A stretch of DNA of 64,000 bases, from assembly GCF_000725885.1 (NCBI RefSeq), contig NZ_JODR01000009.1, positions 355,462 through 419,461 of the forward strand. The letters run 5' to 3'. Position numbers and translations under genes: made by a program. Shown one piece after another: positions 53,456-62,675 of this stretch; within the stretch, counting starts at the first letter, position 1; each line of letters begins with the position of its first letter. This DNA comes from Streptomyces albus subsp. albus. Lineage in GTDB: Bacteria; Actinomycetota; Actinomycetes; Streptomycetales; Streptomycetaceae. A model generated the notes under the pieces. That model searched no databases. It was given only the letters and a program-made list of their open reading frames with translations, and was not told the origin of the DNA.

Positions 53456-53778
53456 GCGTCGGCTCCGCAAACACGCAGGGAGGGTGGGCCGGGCCACCCC
53501 TCGACGAGCACCCGAAGCCACCGGGCTCAGGGACCCGGAAGCACTCGGGGACGACAGTTCACGATTCACGGAATCACGGAATGCGCTGCGCCCCCAGCGC
53601 TTTTGCCAAGGTTCTGCCGATTTCCATCCCATAGGTATGGAGCAGGTCAGGTGTTCCCTTCTTCCCTTGCCCCACACGTCACCCCGGAGCGCCCCCGGGC
53701 TCCCCCGCAGACTGGTAACCGCTGTGACAGGAGGGGGAGTTGGTGGTTCACGGCGAAGGGCGGCCGACGACGGGTGCG
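53456..53778. other. Intergenic region (323 bp) upstream of DUF2617
   Basis: No gene seen. It contains a hairpin near 53583-53602 (GCGCTG/CAGCGC with a TTTT run on the plus strand) and should carry the promoter for DUF2617 and the downstream end of the Gly/Cys-rich gene cluster. Confidence 0.5.
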
Positions 53779-54000
53779 TCAGCTGCTGCCGCCTCCGCCG
53801 CCGCAGCCGCCACCACCGCAACCCCCGCCTCCGCAGGAGCCGCCGCCGCGCCCACCACCGCCACCCGCCCACCAGGAGCCACCGCGACGGCGGCGCCAGC
53901 GGAAGGCGGGCTTGCCGTTGGCGATCCGGACGAGGGAGACGATCGCCTGTACGAACATGCCCAGTGCCACGATGCCGAGGGCCGGCCCCAGGTGCTCCAC
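53779..54000 (-). CDS. Small Gly/Cys-rich membrane protein with SWWAG motif, 73 aa
   Basis: GTG at 54000 (VEHLGPALG) follows GGAGG and is one base after the upstream gene's stop. The first 25 residues form a membrane helix (LGIVALGMFVQAIVSLV), then a basic patch FRWRRRRGG, then GGSWWAGGGGG. The tail is nearly pure Gly with three spaced Cys. Member of a local set of three similar proteins. Function unknown; such tails may be surface-exposed or bind metal. Confidence 0.75.
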   Translation of the reverse strand: MEHLGPALGIVALGMFVQAIVSLVRIANGKPAFRWRRRRGGSWWAGGGGGRGGGSCGGGGCGGGGCGGGGGSS

Positions 54001-54001
54001 G

Positions 54002-54262
54002 TCAGCACCCTCCGCCGCCACCGCCGCCACCGCAGCCCCCGCCACCGCCACCGCCCCCGCACGAGGAGCCGCCGCCGCAGCCGCCACCGCCACCGCTTCC
54101 GCAGGAGCTGTGGGAGCTGTGGGAGCCGTGCGAGCCGCCGCCCGCCCACCACGAGTTGTCTCCGCCGCCGCGCGGTGTCCGCTCGGTGCCGGACGACTTG
54201 GACAGCGCCGCCACGAGGGCGAAGACGCCCACGACACAGATGAAGACCACTACTGATTCCAC
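54002..54262 (-). CDS. Small Gly/Ser/Cys-rich membrane protein with SWWAG motif, 86 aa
   Basis: GTG at 54262 has GGGGGA six bases upstream. N-terminal membrane helix (VVVFICVVGVFALVAAL), then a short polar region, NSWWAGGGSHGSHSSH and a Gly-rich tail with Cys residues spaced between Gly runs. Same layout as the next two genes and probably co-transcribed with them. No recognisable enzymatic or transport motif. Confidence 0.75.
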   Translation of the reverse strand: MESVVVFICVVGVFALVAALSKSSGTERTPRGGGDNSWWAGGGSHGSHSSHSSCGSGGGGGCGGGSSCGGGGGGGGCGGGGGGGGC

Positions 54263-54310
54263 GCGGATCCCCCTTGGATATCGGTCCCGTTCTTCCGGGA
54301 GGCGGGCCGG

Positions 54311-54802
54311 TCAGTCCCCACCGCCACCACCCCCGCCGCAGCCACCGCCACCGCCCCCGCAGGAGGAACCTCCCCCGCAGGAGAAGCCCCCACCACCGGA
54401 GGACCCGCCCCCGTCCGAGGAGCCCCCTCCACCGGAGGACCCGCCTCCGTCCGAGGAGCCCCCTCCGTCCGAGGAGCCCTCACCGTCCGAGGAGCCCCCA
54501 CCGCCGGAGGCGTCGCCGCCGGCCGGGCCGTCCCCACCCGGCGAGCCGTCCCCGCTCGGCGAGACGTCCCCGCCCGGCGAGTCGACCGCGAACGCGACTC
54601 CGCCGGAGCCGCTGCCGCCGCTGCTGCCGTCGCCTGCCCACCACGAGTCGCGCGAACCCCCGCCGCTCCCGCCGCGGTCCCACGGCCGGCGTGTGGCGCC
54701 GCCCGGACGGCCCGGGCGCCCCCGGCGGTCCACCTTGGCGAAACCCATGACGATCGATGCGACGATCACCATGAAAAGGACGACGATAAAACCTGCGGCC
54801 AT
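54311..54802 (-). CDS. Gly/Ser-rich membrane protein with SWWAG motif and repeat tail, 163 aa
   Basis: ATG at 54802 follows AGGGGG. N-terminal membrane helix (FIVVLFMVIVASIVMGF) and basic segment, then RDSWWAGDGSSGG. The tail has about ten copies of short units such as SSDGGG and SSGGGG, then several Cys in Gly runs at the end. It is the longest of three adjacent paralogue-like proteins and the first in the unit. Confidence 0.8.
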   Translation of the reverse strand: MAAGFIVVLFMVIVASIVMGFAKVDRRGRPGRPGGATRRPWDRGGSGGGSRDSWWAGDGSSGGSGSGGVAFAVDSPGGDVSPSGDGSPGGDGPAGGDASGGGGSSDGEGSSDGGGSSDGGGSSGGGGSSDGGGSSGGGGFSCGGGSSCGGGGGGCGGGGGGGD

Positions 54803-54946
54803 AGCTGCCCCCTGTCCCCGTTCGCCCGAAGTCCCCAGCCGCGCGGTCGGGTTGCGGCTCCCCCGGGTCCAGGCGGCTCCTGCCCGGTGGGCCCGGGCCG
54901 CAAAGCACAGTTGAGGAAGATAAGAGCTTGCCGCAGGATGACGGCC

Positions 54947-56140
54947 ATGACCGCTGGCCACGCAGGACGTCCGCTGCTCAACCGTCGCCTCGCCGAGTTC
55001 GGCACCACGATCTTCGCCGAGATGTCCGCGCTCGCCACACGGACGGGTGCGATCAATCTCGGCCAGGGTTTCCCCGACACCGACGGTCCCGAGGCCGTCC
55101 GCGAGGCGGCGGTACGGGCGCTGCGGGACGGGCGCGGCAACCAGTACCCACCGGGCCCCGGCGTCCCCGAGCTGCGCCACGCCGTCGCAGAGCACCAGCA
55201 GCGCTTCCACGGGCTGCACTACGACCCCGAGACGGAGGTGCTGGTCACCGCGGGCGCCACCGAGGCCGTCGCCGCCGCGCTGCTCGGCCTGGTGGAGCCC
55301 GGCGACGAGGTCGTCGCGCTGGAGCCGTACTACGACTCCTATGCCGCCTCGATCGCCATGGCCGGCGGCACCCGGGTCCCCGTCACGCTGCGCCCGCACG
55401 CGCCCACGGGTACCTATCGGCTGGATCTGGACGAGCTGCGGGACGCCGTCACCGACCGTACCCGCCTCCTCCTGCTCAACACCCCGCACAACCCCACGGG
55501 CACCGTGCTGTCCCGCGACGAGCTGGCGGCGATCGCCGAACTGTGCGTGGAGCGCGACCTGCTGGCCGTCACCGACGAGGTCTACGAGCACCTCGTCTTC
55601 GACGGCGAACACCTGCCGCTGGCGGGCTTCCCCGGCATGCGCGAGCGCACCGTGACGATCTCCTCAAGCGGAAAAAGCTTCTCCTTCACCGGCTGGAAGG
55701 TCGGCTGGGTCACCGCCACCCCCGCCCTGGTGACCGCCGTCCGCACGGCCAAGCAGTACCTCACGTACGTATCGGCCGGTCCGTTCCAGTACGCCGTCGC
55801 CGAGGCGCTGGCCCTCCCCGACAGCTACTACACCGAGCTGCGCGAGGGGCTGCGTGCCCGGCGCGACCTGCTGGCCGACGGGCTGCGCGAGGCCGGGTTC
55901 GGGGTCTTCACCCCGGCGGGCACCTACTTCATCACCACCGACATCCGCCCCCTGGGCACGTCCGACGGCGTCTCCTTCTGCCTCTCCCTGCCCGAGCGGG
56001 CCGGCGTCGTCGCCGTCCCCACCCAGGTCTTCTACGACCACGCCGAGGCCGGCGCCCCCTACGTCCGCTTCGCGTTCTGCAAGAAGGAGGAGGTCCTCAC
56101 CGAGGCTGTGTCCCGTCTGCGCACGCTCGCCGGGGGCTGA
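54947..56140 (+). CDS. Class I/II PLP-dependent aminotransferase, 397 aa
   Basis: Fold-type I aminotransferase. Motifs: INLGQGFPDTDGP, NQYPPGPGVPELR, TAGATEAVAAAL, EPYYDSYAAS, NTPHNPTGTVLSRDEL (substrate/PLP Asn), VTDEVYEHLVFDG (Asp binding the pyridine N), SSSGKSFSFTGWKVGW (Schiff-base Lys) and FAFCKKEEVL with the carboxylate-binding Arg just before. The QGFPD start and NPTG type resemble methionine/kynurenine/DapC-like aminotransferases of the YbdL group. ATG at 54947; ATG at 54938 in the same frame is equally possible. The true substrate is unknown; kynurenine operon enzymes are encoded nearby but not adjacent. Confidence 0.9.
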   Translation: MTAGHAGRPLLNRRLAEFGTTIFAEMSALATRTGAINLGQGFPDTDGPEAVREAAVRALRDGRGNQYPPGPGVPELRHAVAEHQQRFHGLHYDPETEVLVTAGATEAVAAALLGLVEPGDEVVALEPYYDSYAASIAMAGGTRVPVTLRPHAPTGTYRLDLDELRDAVTDRTRLLLLNTPHNPTGTVLSRDELAAIAELCVERDLLAVTDEVYEHLVFDGEHLPLAGFPGMRERTVTISSSGKSFSFTGWKVGWVTATPALVTAVRTAKQYLTYVSAGPFQYAVAEALALPDSYYTELREGLRARRDLLADGLREAGFGVFTPAGTYFITTDIRPLGTSDGVSFCLSLPERAGVVAVPTQVFYDHAEAGAPYVRFAFCKKEEVLTEAVSRLRTLAGG

Positions 56141-56444
56141 GGGGCCGTCCCGTCGGGGGTGCAGCACCCCGGAACGTTGCGGCGGTCCAGGGGCCGAGGG
56201 GCCCCGGGAACGGGTGTGGGCGGTCGGTCCCCCGTCGGCCGACCGCCCGTTCCCCCGTGCGGCCGGTCCCCCGTCGTCCGGCCGTTCCCCCTGTGCGCGT
56301 CTTCCGCGCCCCTGTGACGACGAGTCTGGCCGCTGGGCCAATGCCGCGGTACCTGACAGGTGTCAGGGCCGGAACGCGGAACCGCCCCCGTCGCCGGCTG
56401 GTGCGGCGGCGGGGGCGGCGCGGTGGTGCGGGGGCCGGGCGGGG
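56141..56444. other. Convergent intergenic region (304 bp)
   Basis: No gene. It contains an inverted repeat CCTGACA-GG-TGTCAGG (56352-56367) and a strong hairpin (56382-56418) described separately. Confidence 0.6.
56382..56418. terminator. Bidirectional hairpin between the aminotransferase and YbjN genes
   Basis: CCGCCCCCGTCGCCG and CGGCGGCGGGGGCGG pair over 15 bp with one mismatch and a 7-base loop, 26 bp after the YbjN stop codon on the minus strand. Confidence 0.7.
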
Positions 56445-56981
56445 CTACTGGGCGCCGTCGGCGCCGTCGCCCTCGGAGGAGTCCACGTCCTTCTCCAGGC
56501 CGAACTGTTCCACCAGCCAGCGGTCGAACTCGATCGAGGCCCGCACCCAGCTCACCGTGCTGGAGACGAAGTGCTCCAGCGAGACGCCCGTGCCGATCAG
56601 CATCTGCGCCTCGCCGATGAGGCGGACGCTGCCGTCGTCGTGGGTGTGGGTGTAGACCTTCGGCCACAGCGTGCGGCGGTTCCAGTCGTCGATGGCTTCG
56701 AGGAGCTTCGGCTTGTCCTCGATGGTGTGCGGCCGGTCGTAGAACGTACGCACCGAGAAGACCTGCTGCTCCGCCTCCCCGCGGAACATGAAGTAGGTGC
56801 GGAACTCCTCCCACGGCGCCGCGAGGTCTCCCTCGTCGTCGACGACGTACTTCAGCTCCATCTGGTCCAGGAGCTGCTTGACGAGGTCCTGGTCGGGGAG
56901 GATCGGTCCGGCGGGAGCGGACTCCTCCGGCTCCTCGGGCTGGCCCCCGAAGTTCGGGATCGAGGACGGGTCGATGCTCAC
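56445..56981 (-). CDS. YbjN-domain protein, 178 aa
   Basis: The fold is YbjN/type III secretion chaperone-like: residues 35-60 (VKQLLDQMELKYVVDDEGDLAAPW), YFMFRGEAEQQVFSVRTFYDR, then ALL-beta turns and NRRTLWPKVYTHTHDDGSVRLIGEAQM, which is the standard YbjN C-terminal half. The start chosen is GTG at 56981 (VSIDPSSIPNFGG), nine bases after AAGGGA; an ATG six codons earlier (56999) is the alternative. The acidic tail DVDSSEGDGADGAQ is common in actinobacterial members. The family is proposed to act as chaperone-like regulators; no partner can be named here. Confidence 0.8.
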   Translation of the reverse strand: MSIDPSSIPNFGGQPEEPEESAPAGPILPDQDLVKQLLDQMELKYVVDDEGDLAAPWEEFRTYFMFRGEAEQQVFSVRTFYDRPHTIEDKPKLLEAIDDWNRRTLWPKVYTHTHDDGSVRLIGEAQMLIGTGVSLEHFVSSTVSWVRASIEFDRWLVEQFGLEKDVDSSEGDGADGAQ

Positions 56982-57069
56982 GTGGGTGTTTCCCTTCATA
57001 CGGCTGACGCCATCCTCCCGCACCGGCCCCCCGGAATGACAACCCTGGCGGTGCGGTGTCCCGTATGCG

Positions 57070-57104
57070 GGCGGCCCCGCCCCCGGCGCGGGGGCGGGGC
57101 CGCC
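57070..57104 (-). terminator. Hairpin terminator downstream of clpB
   Basis: GGCGGCCCCGCCCCCG and CGGGGGCGGGGCCGCC form a perfect 16-bp stem with a three-base loop, 50 bp after the clpB stop. Confidence 0.85.
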
Positions 57105-57153
57105 GGTTCCCGGCCCGCAGCGCGGGTGCCGCGGGCCGGGGCGGGAGCTGCCG

Positions 57154-59790
57154 TCAGCGGGACGCGGGCTGCTGGGCGGCGGCGCCGACCATCAGCCCGT
57201 CCCAGCCCTCGACGCGGTCCACCCGCACGGTGTCGCCGTCGCGGACCTCCCCGGCGAGGATCTCCTTCGCGAGCTGGTCCCCGATGGCGGTCTGCACCAG
57301 GCGGCGCAGCGGGCGGGCACCGTAGGCGGGGTCGTTGCCCTCGACGGCGAGCCAGTCCAGCGCGGCCGGGGTGACGTCCAGGGTGAGTCGGCGTTCGGCG
57401 AGCCGGGCCTGGAGGGCGTCGATCTGGAGCTGGGCGATGCGGCGCAGCTCGTCGCCCGCCAGCGCGGAGAAGACGACCAGATCGTCCAGCCGGTTGAGGA
57501 ACTCCGGACGGAAGGCGGCCCGGACGGCGGCGAGCACCTGCTCCCGCTTCTCCTCCTCCTTCTCCAGCGGGTCCATCAGGTGCTGGCTGCCCAGGTTGGA
57601 GGTGAGGATGAGGAGGGTGTTGCGGAAGTCGACCGTGCGGCCCTGGCCGTCGGTGAGCCGGCCGTCGTCGAGCACCTGGAGCAGCACGTCGAAGACGTCG
57701 TGGTGCGCCTTCTCCACCTCGTCCAGCAGGACGACGCTGTAGGGGCGCCGCCGCACCGCCTCTGTGAGCTGGCCGCCCTCCTCGTAGCCGACGTAGCCGG
57801 GCGGGGCGCCGACCAGGCGGGCGACGCTGTGCTTCTCGCCGTACTCGCTCATGTCGATGCGGACCATGGCCCGCTCGTCGTCGAAGAGGAAGTCCGCCAG
57901 CGCCTTGGCCAGCTCCGTCTTGCCGACGCCGGTGGGGCCCAGGAAGAGGAAGGAGCCGGTGGGGCGGTTGGGGTCGGCGATGCCGGCCCGGGTGCGGCGC
58001 ACCGCGTCGGAGACGGCACGCACGGCCTCGGCCTGGCCGATCAGCCGCTTGCCCAGTTCCTCCTCCATGCGCAGCAGCTTCTGCGTCTCGCCCTCCAGCA
58101 GCCGGCCGGCGGGGATGCCCGTCCAGGAGGCGACGACGTCGGCGATGTCGTCGGAGCCGACCTCCTCCTTGACCATCTTCCCGGCGGCTCCGGCGCCCGC
58201 CTCGGCCTCCTTCTTGGCCTCTTCCTCCTCCTCGGTGGCGGTGGCCAGCTCCCGCTCGACGGCGGGGATCTCGCCGTACAGCAGCTTGGAGGCGGTGTCG
58301 AAGTCGCCGTCGCGCTGGGCGCGCTCGGCCTGGCCGCGCAGCTCGTCCAGCTTCTCCTTCAGCTCACCGACCCGGTTGAGGCCCTGCTTCTCCTTCTCCC
58401 AGCGGGCAGTCAGCCCGCGCAGCTCCTCCTCCTTGTCGGCCAGCTCGCGGCGCAGCCGCTCCAGCCGTTCGACGGAGGCGGGGTCGGTCTCCTTCTCCAG
58501 CGCCAGCTCCTCCATCCGCAGCCGGTCGACGGCCCGCTGGAGCTCGTCGATCTCCACCGGGGAGGAGTCGATCTCCATACGGAGCCGGGAGGCGGCCTCG
58601 TCCACCAGGTCGATGGCCTTGTCCGGCAGGAAACGGGAGGTGATGTACCGGTCGGAGAGGGAGGCGGCGGCCACCAGCGCGCTGTCGGAGATCTGCACCT
58701 TGTGGTGCGCCTCGTAGCGCCCCTTCAGCCCGCGGAGGATCGCGATGGAGTCCTCCACGGTGGGCTCGGCGACCAGCACCTGCTGGAAGCGGCGCTCCAG
58801 TGCCGGGTCCTTCTCGATCCGCTCCCGGTACTCGTCGAGCGTGGTGGCGCCGACCATCCGCAGCTCGCCGCGGGCCAGCATCGGCTTGAGCATGTTGCCG
58901 GCGTCCATCGCCGAGTCGCCGCCGGCGCCCGCGCCGACCACGGTGTGCAGCTCGTCGATGAAGGTGATGATCTTGCCGTCGCTCTCCTTGATCTCCGAGA
59001 GCACGGTCTTGAGGCGTTCCTCGAACTCGCCCCGGTACTTGGCGCCGGCCACCATGGCGCCCAGGTCGAGGGCGACCAGCCGCTTGTCGCGCAGCGACTC
59101 GGGCACGTCGCCCTTGACCACGCGCTGGGCCAGCCCCTCGACGACGGCGGTCTTGCCGACGCCGGGTTCACCGATGAGGACCGGGTTGTTCTTCGTACGG
59201 CGCGAGAGCACCTGCACCACGCGGCGGATCTCGTGGTCCCGGCCGATGACCGGGTCCAGCTTTCCCTCGCGGGCCGCGGCCGTCAGATCGGTTCCGAACT
59301 TCTCCAGCGCCTTGTAGGTGCCCTCCGGGTCGGGGTTGGTGACGCGACGGCCGCCGCGCTGCCGCTGGAAGGCCTCCTGGAGCTTCTTGTCGTCGGCGCC
59401 CTGTTCGCGGAGCAGGTCGGCGACGGGCCCGCCCTTGGCGGCCAGCGCGATCAGCAGGTGCTCGGTGGAGACGTAGCTGTCCCCCAGCTCCTTGGCGCGC
59501 TGGGCCGCGTCCGCGATGACGGCGAGCAGGTCGCGGTCGGCCTGCGGCCTGCTGACGGTCGAGCCCTGGACGGAGGGCAGCGCGGCGAGCCGGCGTTCGG
59601 CCGCCGAACGCAGCGCCGCCTGGTCGGCCTCGACGGCTGCGATCAGGTCCTGGATGTTCTCGTTGTCCTCGCCTGTGAGCAGGGCGAGGAGCAGGTGGGC
59701 CGGGGTGATGTCGGGGTGGCCGTCGGCCACCGCGCGGTCGTTGGCCGCGCTGATCGCGTCCCGGCTCTTGTTGGTCAGCTCCGCGTCCAC
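57154..59790 (-). CDS. clpB: ClpB disaggregase, 878 aa
   Basis: AAA+ chaperone that dissolves protein aggregates together with DnaK. N domain residues 1-150; first ATPase Walker A GEPGVGKT (207-214), Walker [11 protein letters not shown]; middle coiled-coil domain about 400-530 ([22 protein letters not shown]); second ATPase Walker A GPTGVGKT (618-625), Walker [12 protein letters not shown], and the GYVG pore-loop motifs (YRGEFEERL and [11 protein letters not shown]). All are intact and the length is normal. GTG start at 59790 after GGAGGAGGAG. The HAIR element lies about 80-105 bp upstream, so it belongs to the HspR regulon. Confidence 0.97.
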   Translation of the reverse strand: MDAELTNKSRDAISAANDRAVADGHPDITPAHLLLALLTGEDNENIQDLIAAVEADQAALRSAAERRLAALPSVQGSTVSRPQADRDLLAVIADAAQRAKELGDSYVSTEHLLIALAAKGGPVADLLREQGADDKKLQEAFQRQRGGRRVTNPDPEGTYKALEKFGTDLTAAAREGKLDPVIGRDHEIRRVVQVLSRRTKNNPVLIGEPGVGKTAVVEGLAQRVVKGDVPESLRDKRLVALDLGAMVAGAKYRGEFEERLKTVLSEIKESDGKIITFIDELHTVVGAGAGGDSAMDAGNMLKPMLARGELRMVGATTLDEYRERIEKDPALERRFQQVLVAEPTVEDSIAILRGLKGRYEAHHKVQISDSALVAAASLSDRYITSRFLPDKAIDLVDEAASRLRMEIDSSPVEIDELQRAVDRLRMEELALEKETDPASVERLERLRRELADKEEELRGLTARWEKEKQGLNRVGELKEKLDELRGQAERAQRDGDFDTASKLLYGEIPAVERELATATEEEEEAKKEAEAGAGAAGKMVKEEVGSDDIADVVASWTGIPAGRLLEGETQKLLRMEEELGKRLIGQAEAVRAVSDAVRRTRAGIADPNRPTGSFLFLGPTGVGKTELAKALADFLFDDERAMVRIDMSEYGEKHSVARLVGAPPGYVGYEEGGQLTEAVRRRPYSVVLLDEVEKAHHDVFDVLLQVLDDGRLTDGQGRTVDFRNTLLILTSNLGSQHLMDPLEKEEEKREQVLAAVRAAFRPEFLNRLDDLVVFSALAGDELRRIAQLQIDALQARLAERRLTLDVTPAALDWLAVEGNDPAYGARPLRRLVQTAIGDQLAKEILAGEVRDGDTVRVDRVEGWDGLMVGAAAQQPASR

Positions 59791-59871
59791 TGTCCTGCGC
59801 TCCTCCTCCAGTGCTGCCTTCCGCTGTCTTCGGCGCCCGGGCCCGGCGCTTGCTATCTACAGCATGCAACA

Positions 59872-59894
59872 AGTTGAGTCTATTCCACTCAACT
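59872..59894. promoter_or_regulatory. HAIR element (HspR operator) upstream of clpB
   Basis: AGTTGAGT-N7-ACTCAACT is a perfect 8-bp inverted repeat with seven-base spacing. It fits the HspR-associated inverted repeat (consensus CTTGAGT-N7-ACTCAAG) with one changed base per arm. It lies in the divergent clpB/carboxypeptidase region and should repress clpB; hspR itself is encoded 1.6 kb away. Confidence 0.85.
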
Positions 59895-60009
59895 CGAAAA
59901 AGGTCTACTATCCGGCTTAGTTTCTGGCTGCGGTTACCCGCCCGACCCGCTTCTGCGACCGACCCACCCGTCAATCCACCGCGGCCCAGCGGCATTTGGA
60001 GCAGACATA

Positions 60010-60930
60010 GTGAAACTCGGCATTCCCGGCACCCGTCGTGCCGCCACGGTGGTCCTCACCTCCGGGGCCGTACTGACCACCGGACTGGTGGCCACCCCCG
60101 CGCAGGCCACGGCCCCCACCCCCACGCCCGCCCTCGCCGCCGCGGCGGCCAAGCCGTCGATCTCGGCCAAGGGCGGCTACGTGATGAACAGCGGCACCGG
60201 CAAGAGCCTCTACACCAAGGCCGCCGACACCCGGCGGTCCACCGGCTCGACGACCAAGATCATGACGGCCCGCGTCGTGCTGGCCCAGAAGAACCTGAAC
60301 CTCAACCGCAAGGTCACCATCCAGAAGGCGTACAGCGACTACATCGTCCGCAACACCGCCTCCTCCGCGCGGCTGATCGTCGGTGACAAGGTCACCGTCC
60401 GCCAGCTGCTGTACGGGCTGATGCTGCCCTCCGGCTGCGACGCCGCCTACGCGCTCGCCGACACCTTCGGCAGCGGCTCCTCCCGCTCCGCCCGGGTGAA
60501 GTCCTTCATCGGCAAGATGAACTCCACCGCCAAGAGCCTCGGCCTGAAGAACACGCACTTCGACTCGTTCGACGGCATCGGCAAGGGCAGCAACTACTCC
60601 ACCCCGCGCGACCTGACCAAGCTCACGCGGGACGCCATGAAGAACGCCACCTTCCGCACGATCGTCAAGACCCGCTCCACCAAGCAGAAGACGGTCACCA
60701 AGAGCGGCGGCTACCGGTACATGAACTGGACCAACACCAACCCGCTGCTGGGCACCTACTCGGGCGCCACCGGCGTGAAGACCGGCTCCGGCCCCGAGGC
60801 CAAGTACTGCCTGGTCTTCTCGGCCACCCGCGGCGGCAAGACGGTGATCGGCACCGTGCTGGCCTCCTCGTCGTCGGCCAAGCGCACCAGCGACGCGAAG
60901 AAGCTGCTCACCTACGGCTTCTCGAAGTGA
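60010..60930 (+). CDS. D-alanyl-D-alanine carboxypeptidase (S11-type penicillin-binding protein), 306 aa
   Basis: Exported serine peptidase trimming cell-wall peptides. N-terminal signal peptide (VKLGIPGTRRAATVVLTSG, then hydrophobic TTGLVA, cleavage near AQA at residues about 31-33). Motif 1 STTK (TGSTTKIMTA, catalytic Ser and Lys), motif 2 SGC (LPSGCDAAYAL, the S-x-N position with Cys as in several actinobacterial members), motif 3 KTG (GVKTGSGPEA). No C-terminal anchor. GTG at 60010, divergent from clpB and sharing the HAIR-containing region. Confidence 0.92.
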   Translation: MKLGIPGTRRAATVVLTSGAVLTTGLVATPAQATAPTPTPALAAAAAKPSISAKGGYVMNSGTGKSLYTKAADTRRSTGSTTKIMTARVVLAQKNLNLNRKVTIQKAYSDYIVRNTASSARLIVGDKVTVRQLLYGLMLPSGCDAAYALADTFGSGSSRSARVKSFIGKMNSTAKSLGLKNTHFDSFDGIGKGSNYSTPRDLTKLTRDAMKNATFRTIVKTRSTKQKTVTKSGGYRYMNWTNTNPLLGTYSGATGVKTGSGPEAKYCLVFSATRGGKTVIGTVLASSSSAKRTSDAKKLLTYGFSK

Positions 60931-60931
60931 C

Positions 60932-60948
60932 GGCCGGGCGCCCCGGCC
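60932..60948. terminator. Short hairpin between convergent carboxypeptidase and hspR genes
   Basis: GGCCGGG and CCCGGCC with a three-base loop lie two bases after the carboxypeptidase stop; only 34 bp separate the two stop codons. Confidence 0.6.
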
Positions 60949-60964
60949 CCGGGCGGAGCGGTTC

Positions 60965-61453
60965 TCACTCCCGGGGCTTGGGGCGCCACACCACCAGCGC
61001 GCTGGACTGCCGCACGTCCTCGTAGCGCACCAGGTCGCGCCGGTAGGAGGCGTGCACCTGCGCCTCCCGCTGCTGCATCGCGGCTGCGGCGCCCTCGACC
61101 GCGGCCGACAGCTCCGCGACCCGCGCCTGGAGAGCGGCGACCTGTTCCTCCAGCTCGATGATCCGCTTGATGCCGGCGAGGTTGATGCCCTCGTCCTGGC
61201 TGAGCCGCTGCACCTCGCGCAGCAGTTCGATGTCCCGCGCCGAGTAGCGCCGGCCCCGCCCGGGGGTGCGGTCGGGCGAGACCAGCCCCAGCCGGTCGTA
61301 CTGCCGCAGGGTCTGCGGATGCAGCCCCGACAGCTGCGCGGCGACCGAGATGACATAGACCGGGGTTTCGTCAGTCAGCTCGTACGCCGCGGCGCGCGAG
61401 GCGCGCGCCCCACCGGCGGCGAAAGTCCGTCTGCGTGCGTCCCGGCCCTCCAC
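60965..61453 (-). CDS. hspR: HspR, MerR-family heat-shock repressor, 162 aa
   Basis: Represses dnaK and clpB operons by binding HAIR sites, with DnaK as co-repressor in Streptomyces. MerR-type HTH is at about residues 30-95: VYVISVAAQLSGLHPQTLRQYDR, then LGLVSPDRTPGRGRRYSARDIELL, followed by a coiled coil (LEEQVAALQARVAELSAAVE). GTG start at 61453 with GGGAG upstream; the dnaJ stop is one base upstream of the start. Last gene of the dnaK-grpE-dnaJ-hspR operon, so HspR feeds back on its own operon. Confidence 0.95.
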   Translation of the reverse strand: MEGRDARRRTFAAGGARASRAAAYELTDETPVYVISVAAQLSGLHPQTLRQYDRLGLVSPDRTPGRGRRYSARDIELLREVQRLSQDEGINLAGIKRIIELEEQVAALQARVAELSAAVEGAAAAMQQREAQVHASYRRDLVRYEDVRQSSALVVWRPKPRE

Positions 61454-61454
61454 C

Positions 61455-62648
61455 TCAGTCTCCCTTCGCTGCCTTGAACAACGCGGCCCGCGGGTCCTGG
61501 TCCGCCGTCGCGTCCCGGTAGGACTCCAGCGCGTCCCGCGCCTTGTCGTTCAGCTCCCTGGGCACCGCGACCTCCACCGTCACCAGCAGATCGCCGCGTG
61601 TGCCGTCCTTGCGGACCGCGCCCTTGCCGCGGGCCCGCATCGTGCGCCCGGACGGAGTGCCCGCCGGAACCTTGAGGGTGACGGGCGGGCCGCCGAGCGT
61701 GGGCACCTTCACCTCGCCGCCGAGCGCGGCCTCCGCGAAGGTGACCGGCACGGTGACCGTCAGATTGTCGCCCTTGCGCCCGAACACCGGGTGCTTGTCC
61801 ACGTGCACGACGACGTACAGGTCCCCATTGGGACCGCCCCGCTCGCCCGGGGCGCCCTTGCCGCGCAGCCGGATGCGCTGCCCGTCACTGACCCCCGCGG
61901 GGATGCGCACCTGCATCGTCCGCGAGCTGGTCGCCCGCCCCGACCCCTTGCAGGTGTCGCAGGGGTCCTGGGCGATCAGCCCGCGCCCCTTGCAGTCCAC
62001 GCACGGGTCGGTCAGCGAGAAGCCGCCGCCGGTGCCGCGCGAGACCTGGCCGGTGCCCACACACGTGGGGCACACCCGCGGGGTGCCGTTCTTGTCCCCC
62101 GTACCGGCGCAGTCCTTGCAGGCGGCCGAGGAGGACATCCGCAGCGGGACCGTGGCCCCGTCCACCGCCTCGGTGAAGCTGAGCGTCACCTCGGACTCGA
62201 TGTCCTGGCCGCGCCGGGGCTGGGTGCGGGTGCCGGCGCCGCCGCCGCGGTTGAAGAGGCCGCCGAAGACGTCCCCGAGACCGCCGCCGAAACCACCGCC
62301 CGCACCGCCGGCGCCACCGCCCTGGCCGCCGCCGAACAGGTCACTCAGATCGAAGTTGAAGGTGCCCGCGCCGCCCGGCCCCCCGGCGCCGCCCGGCCGG
62401 AAGCCGCCGCCCGCGAAGAGGGTGCGGGCCTCGTCGTACTCCTTGCGCCGCTTGGGGTCGCCGAGCACGTCGTACGCCTCGGAGGCGTCCTTGAAGCGCT
62501 CCTCGGCCTTCGGGTCGCCCGCGTTGGCGTCCGGGTGGTTCTCCCGGGCCAGCTTGCGGTACGCCTTCTTGATCTCCGCTTCGGTGGCGTCCTTGGGGAC
62601 GCCGAGGACCTTGTAGTAGTCCTTCTCGATGAAGTCCTTGGTACTCAT
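61455..62648 (-). CDS. dnaJ: DnaJ co-chaperone, 397 aa
   Basis: Residues 1-75 are the J domain with the HPD motif (ENHPDANAGD), followed by a Gly/Phe-rich region with GGGQGGGAGGAGG, then four CxxCxGxG zinc repeats (CKDCAGTG, CPTCVGTG, CVDCKGRG, CDTCKGSG). The C-terminal beta domain ends normally. It stimulates DnaK ATPase and delivers clients. ATG at 62648, 27 bp after the grpE stop; operon dnaK-grpE-dnaJ-hspR. Confidence 0.97.
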   Translation of the reverse strand: MSTKDFIEKDYYKVLGVPKDATEAEIKKAYRKLARENHPDANAGDPKAEERFKDASEAYDVLGDPKRRKEYDEARTLFAGGGFRPGGAGGPGGAGTFNFDLSDLFGGGQGGGAGGAGGGFGGGLGDVFGGLFNRGGGAGTRTQPRRGQDIESEVTLSFTEAVDGATVPLRMSSSAACKDCAGTGDKNGTPRVCPTCVGTGQVSRGTGGGFSLTDPCVDCKGRGLIAQDPCDTCKGSGRATSSRTMQVRIPAGVSDGQRIRLRGKGAPGERGGPNGDLYVVVHVDKHPVFGRKGDNLTVTVPVTFAEAALGGEVKVPTLGGPPVTLKVPAGTPSGRTMRARGKGAVRKDGTRGDLLVTVEVAVPRELNDKARDALESYRDATADQDPRAALFKAAKGD

Positions 62649-62675
62649 CCTCGACGTCCCTCCTCCCGGCCGCGG

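Noticed and set aside
59791..60009. CIRCE element (HrcA operator) in the clpB upstream region
   Set aside because: No TTAGCACTC-N9-GAGTGCTAA-like dyad is visible; the only heat-shock operator seen is of the HAIR type.
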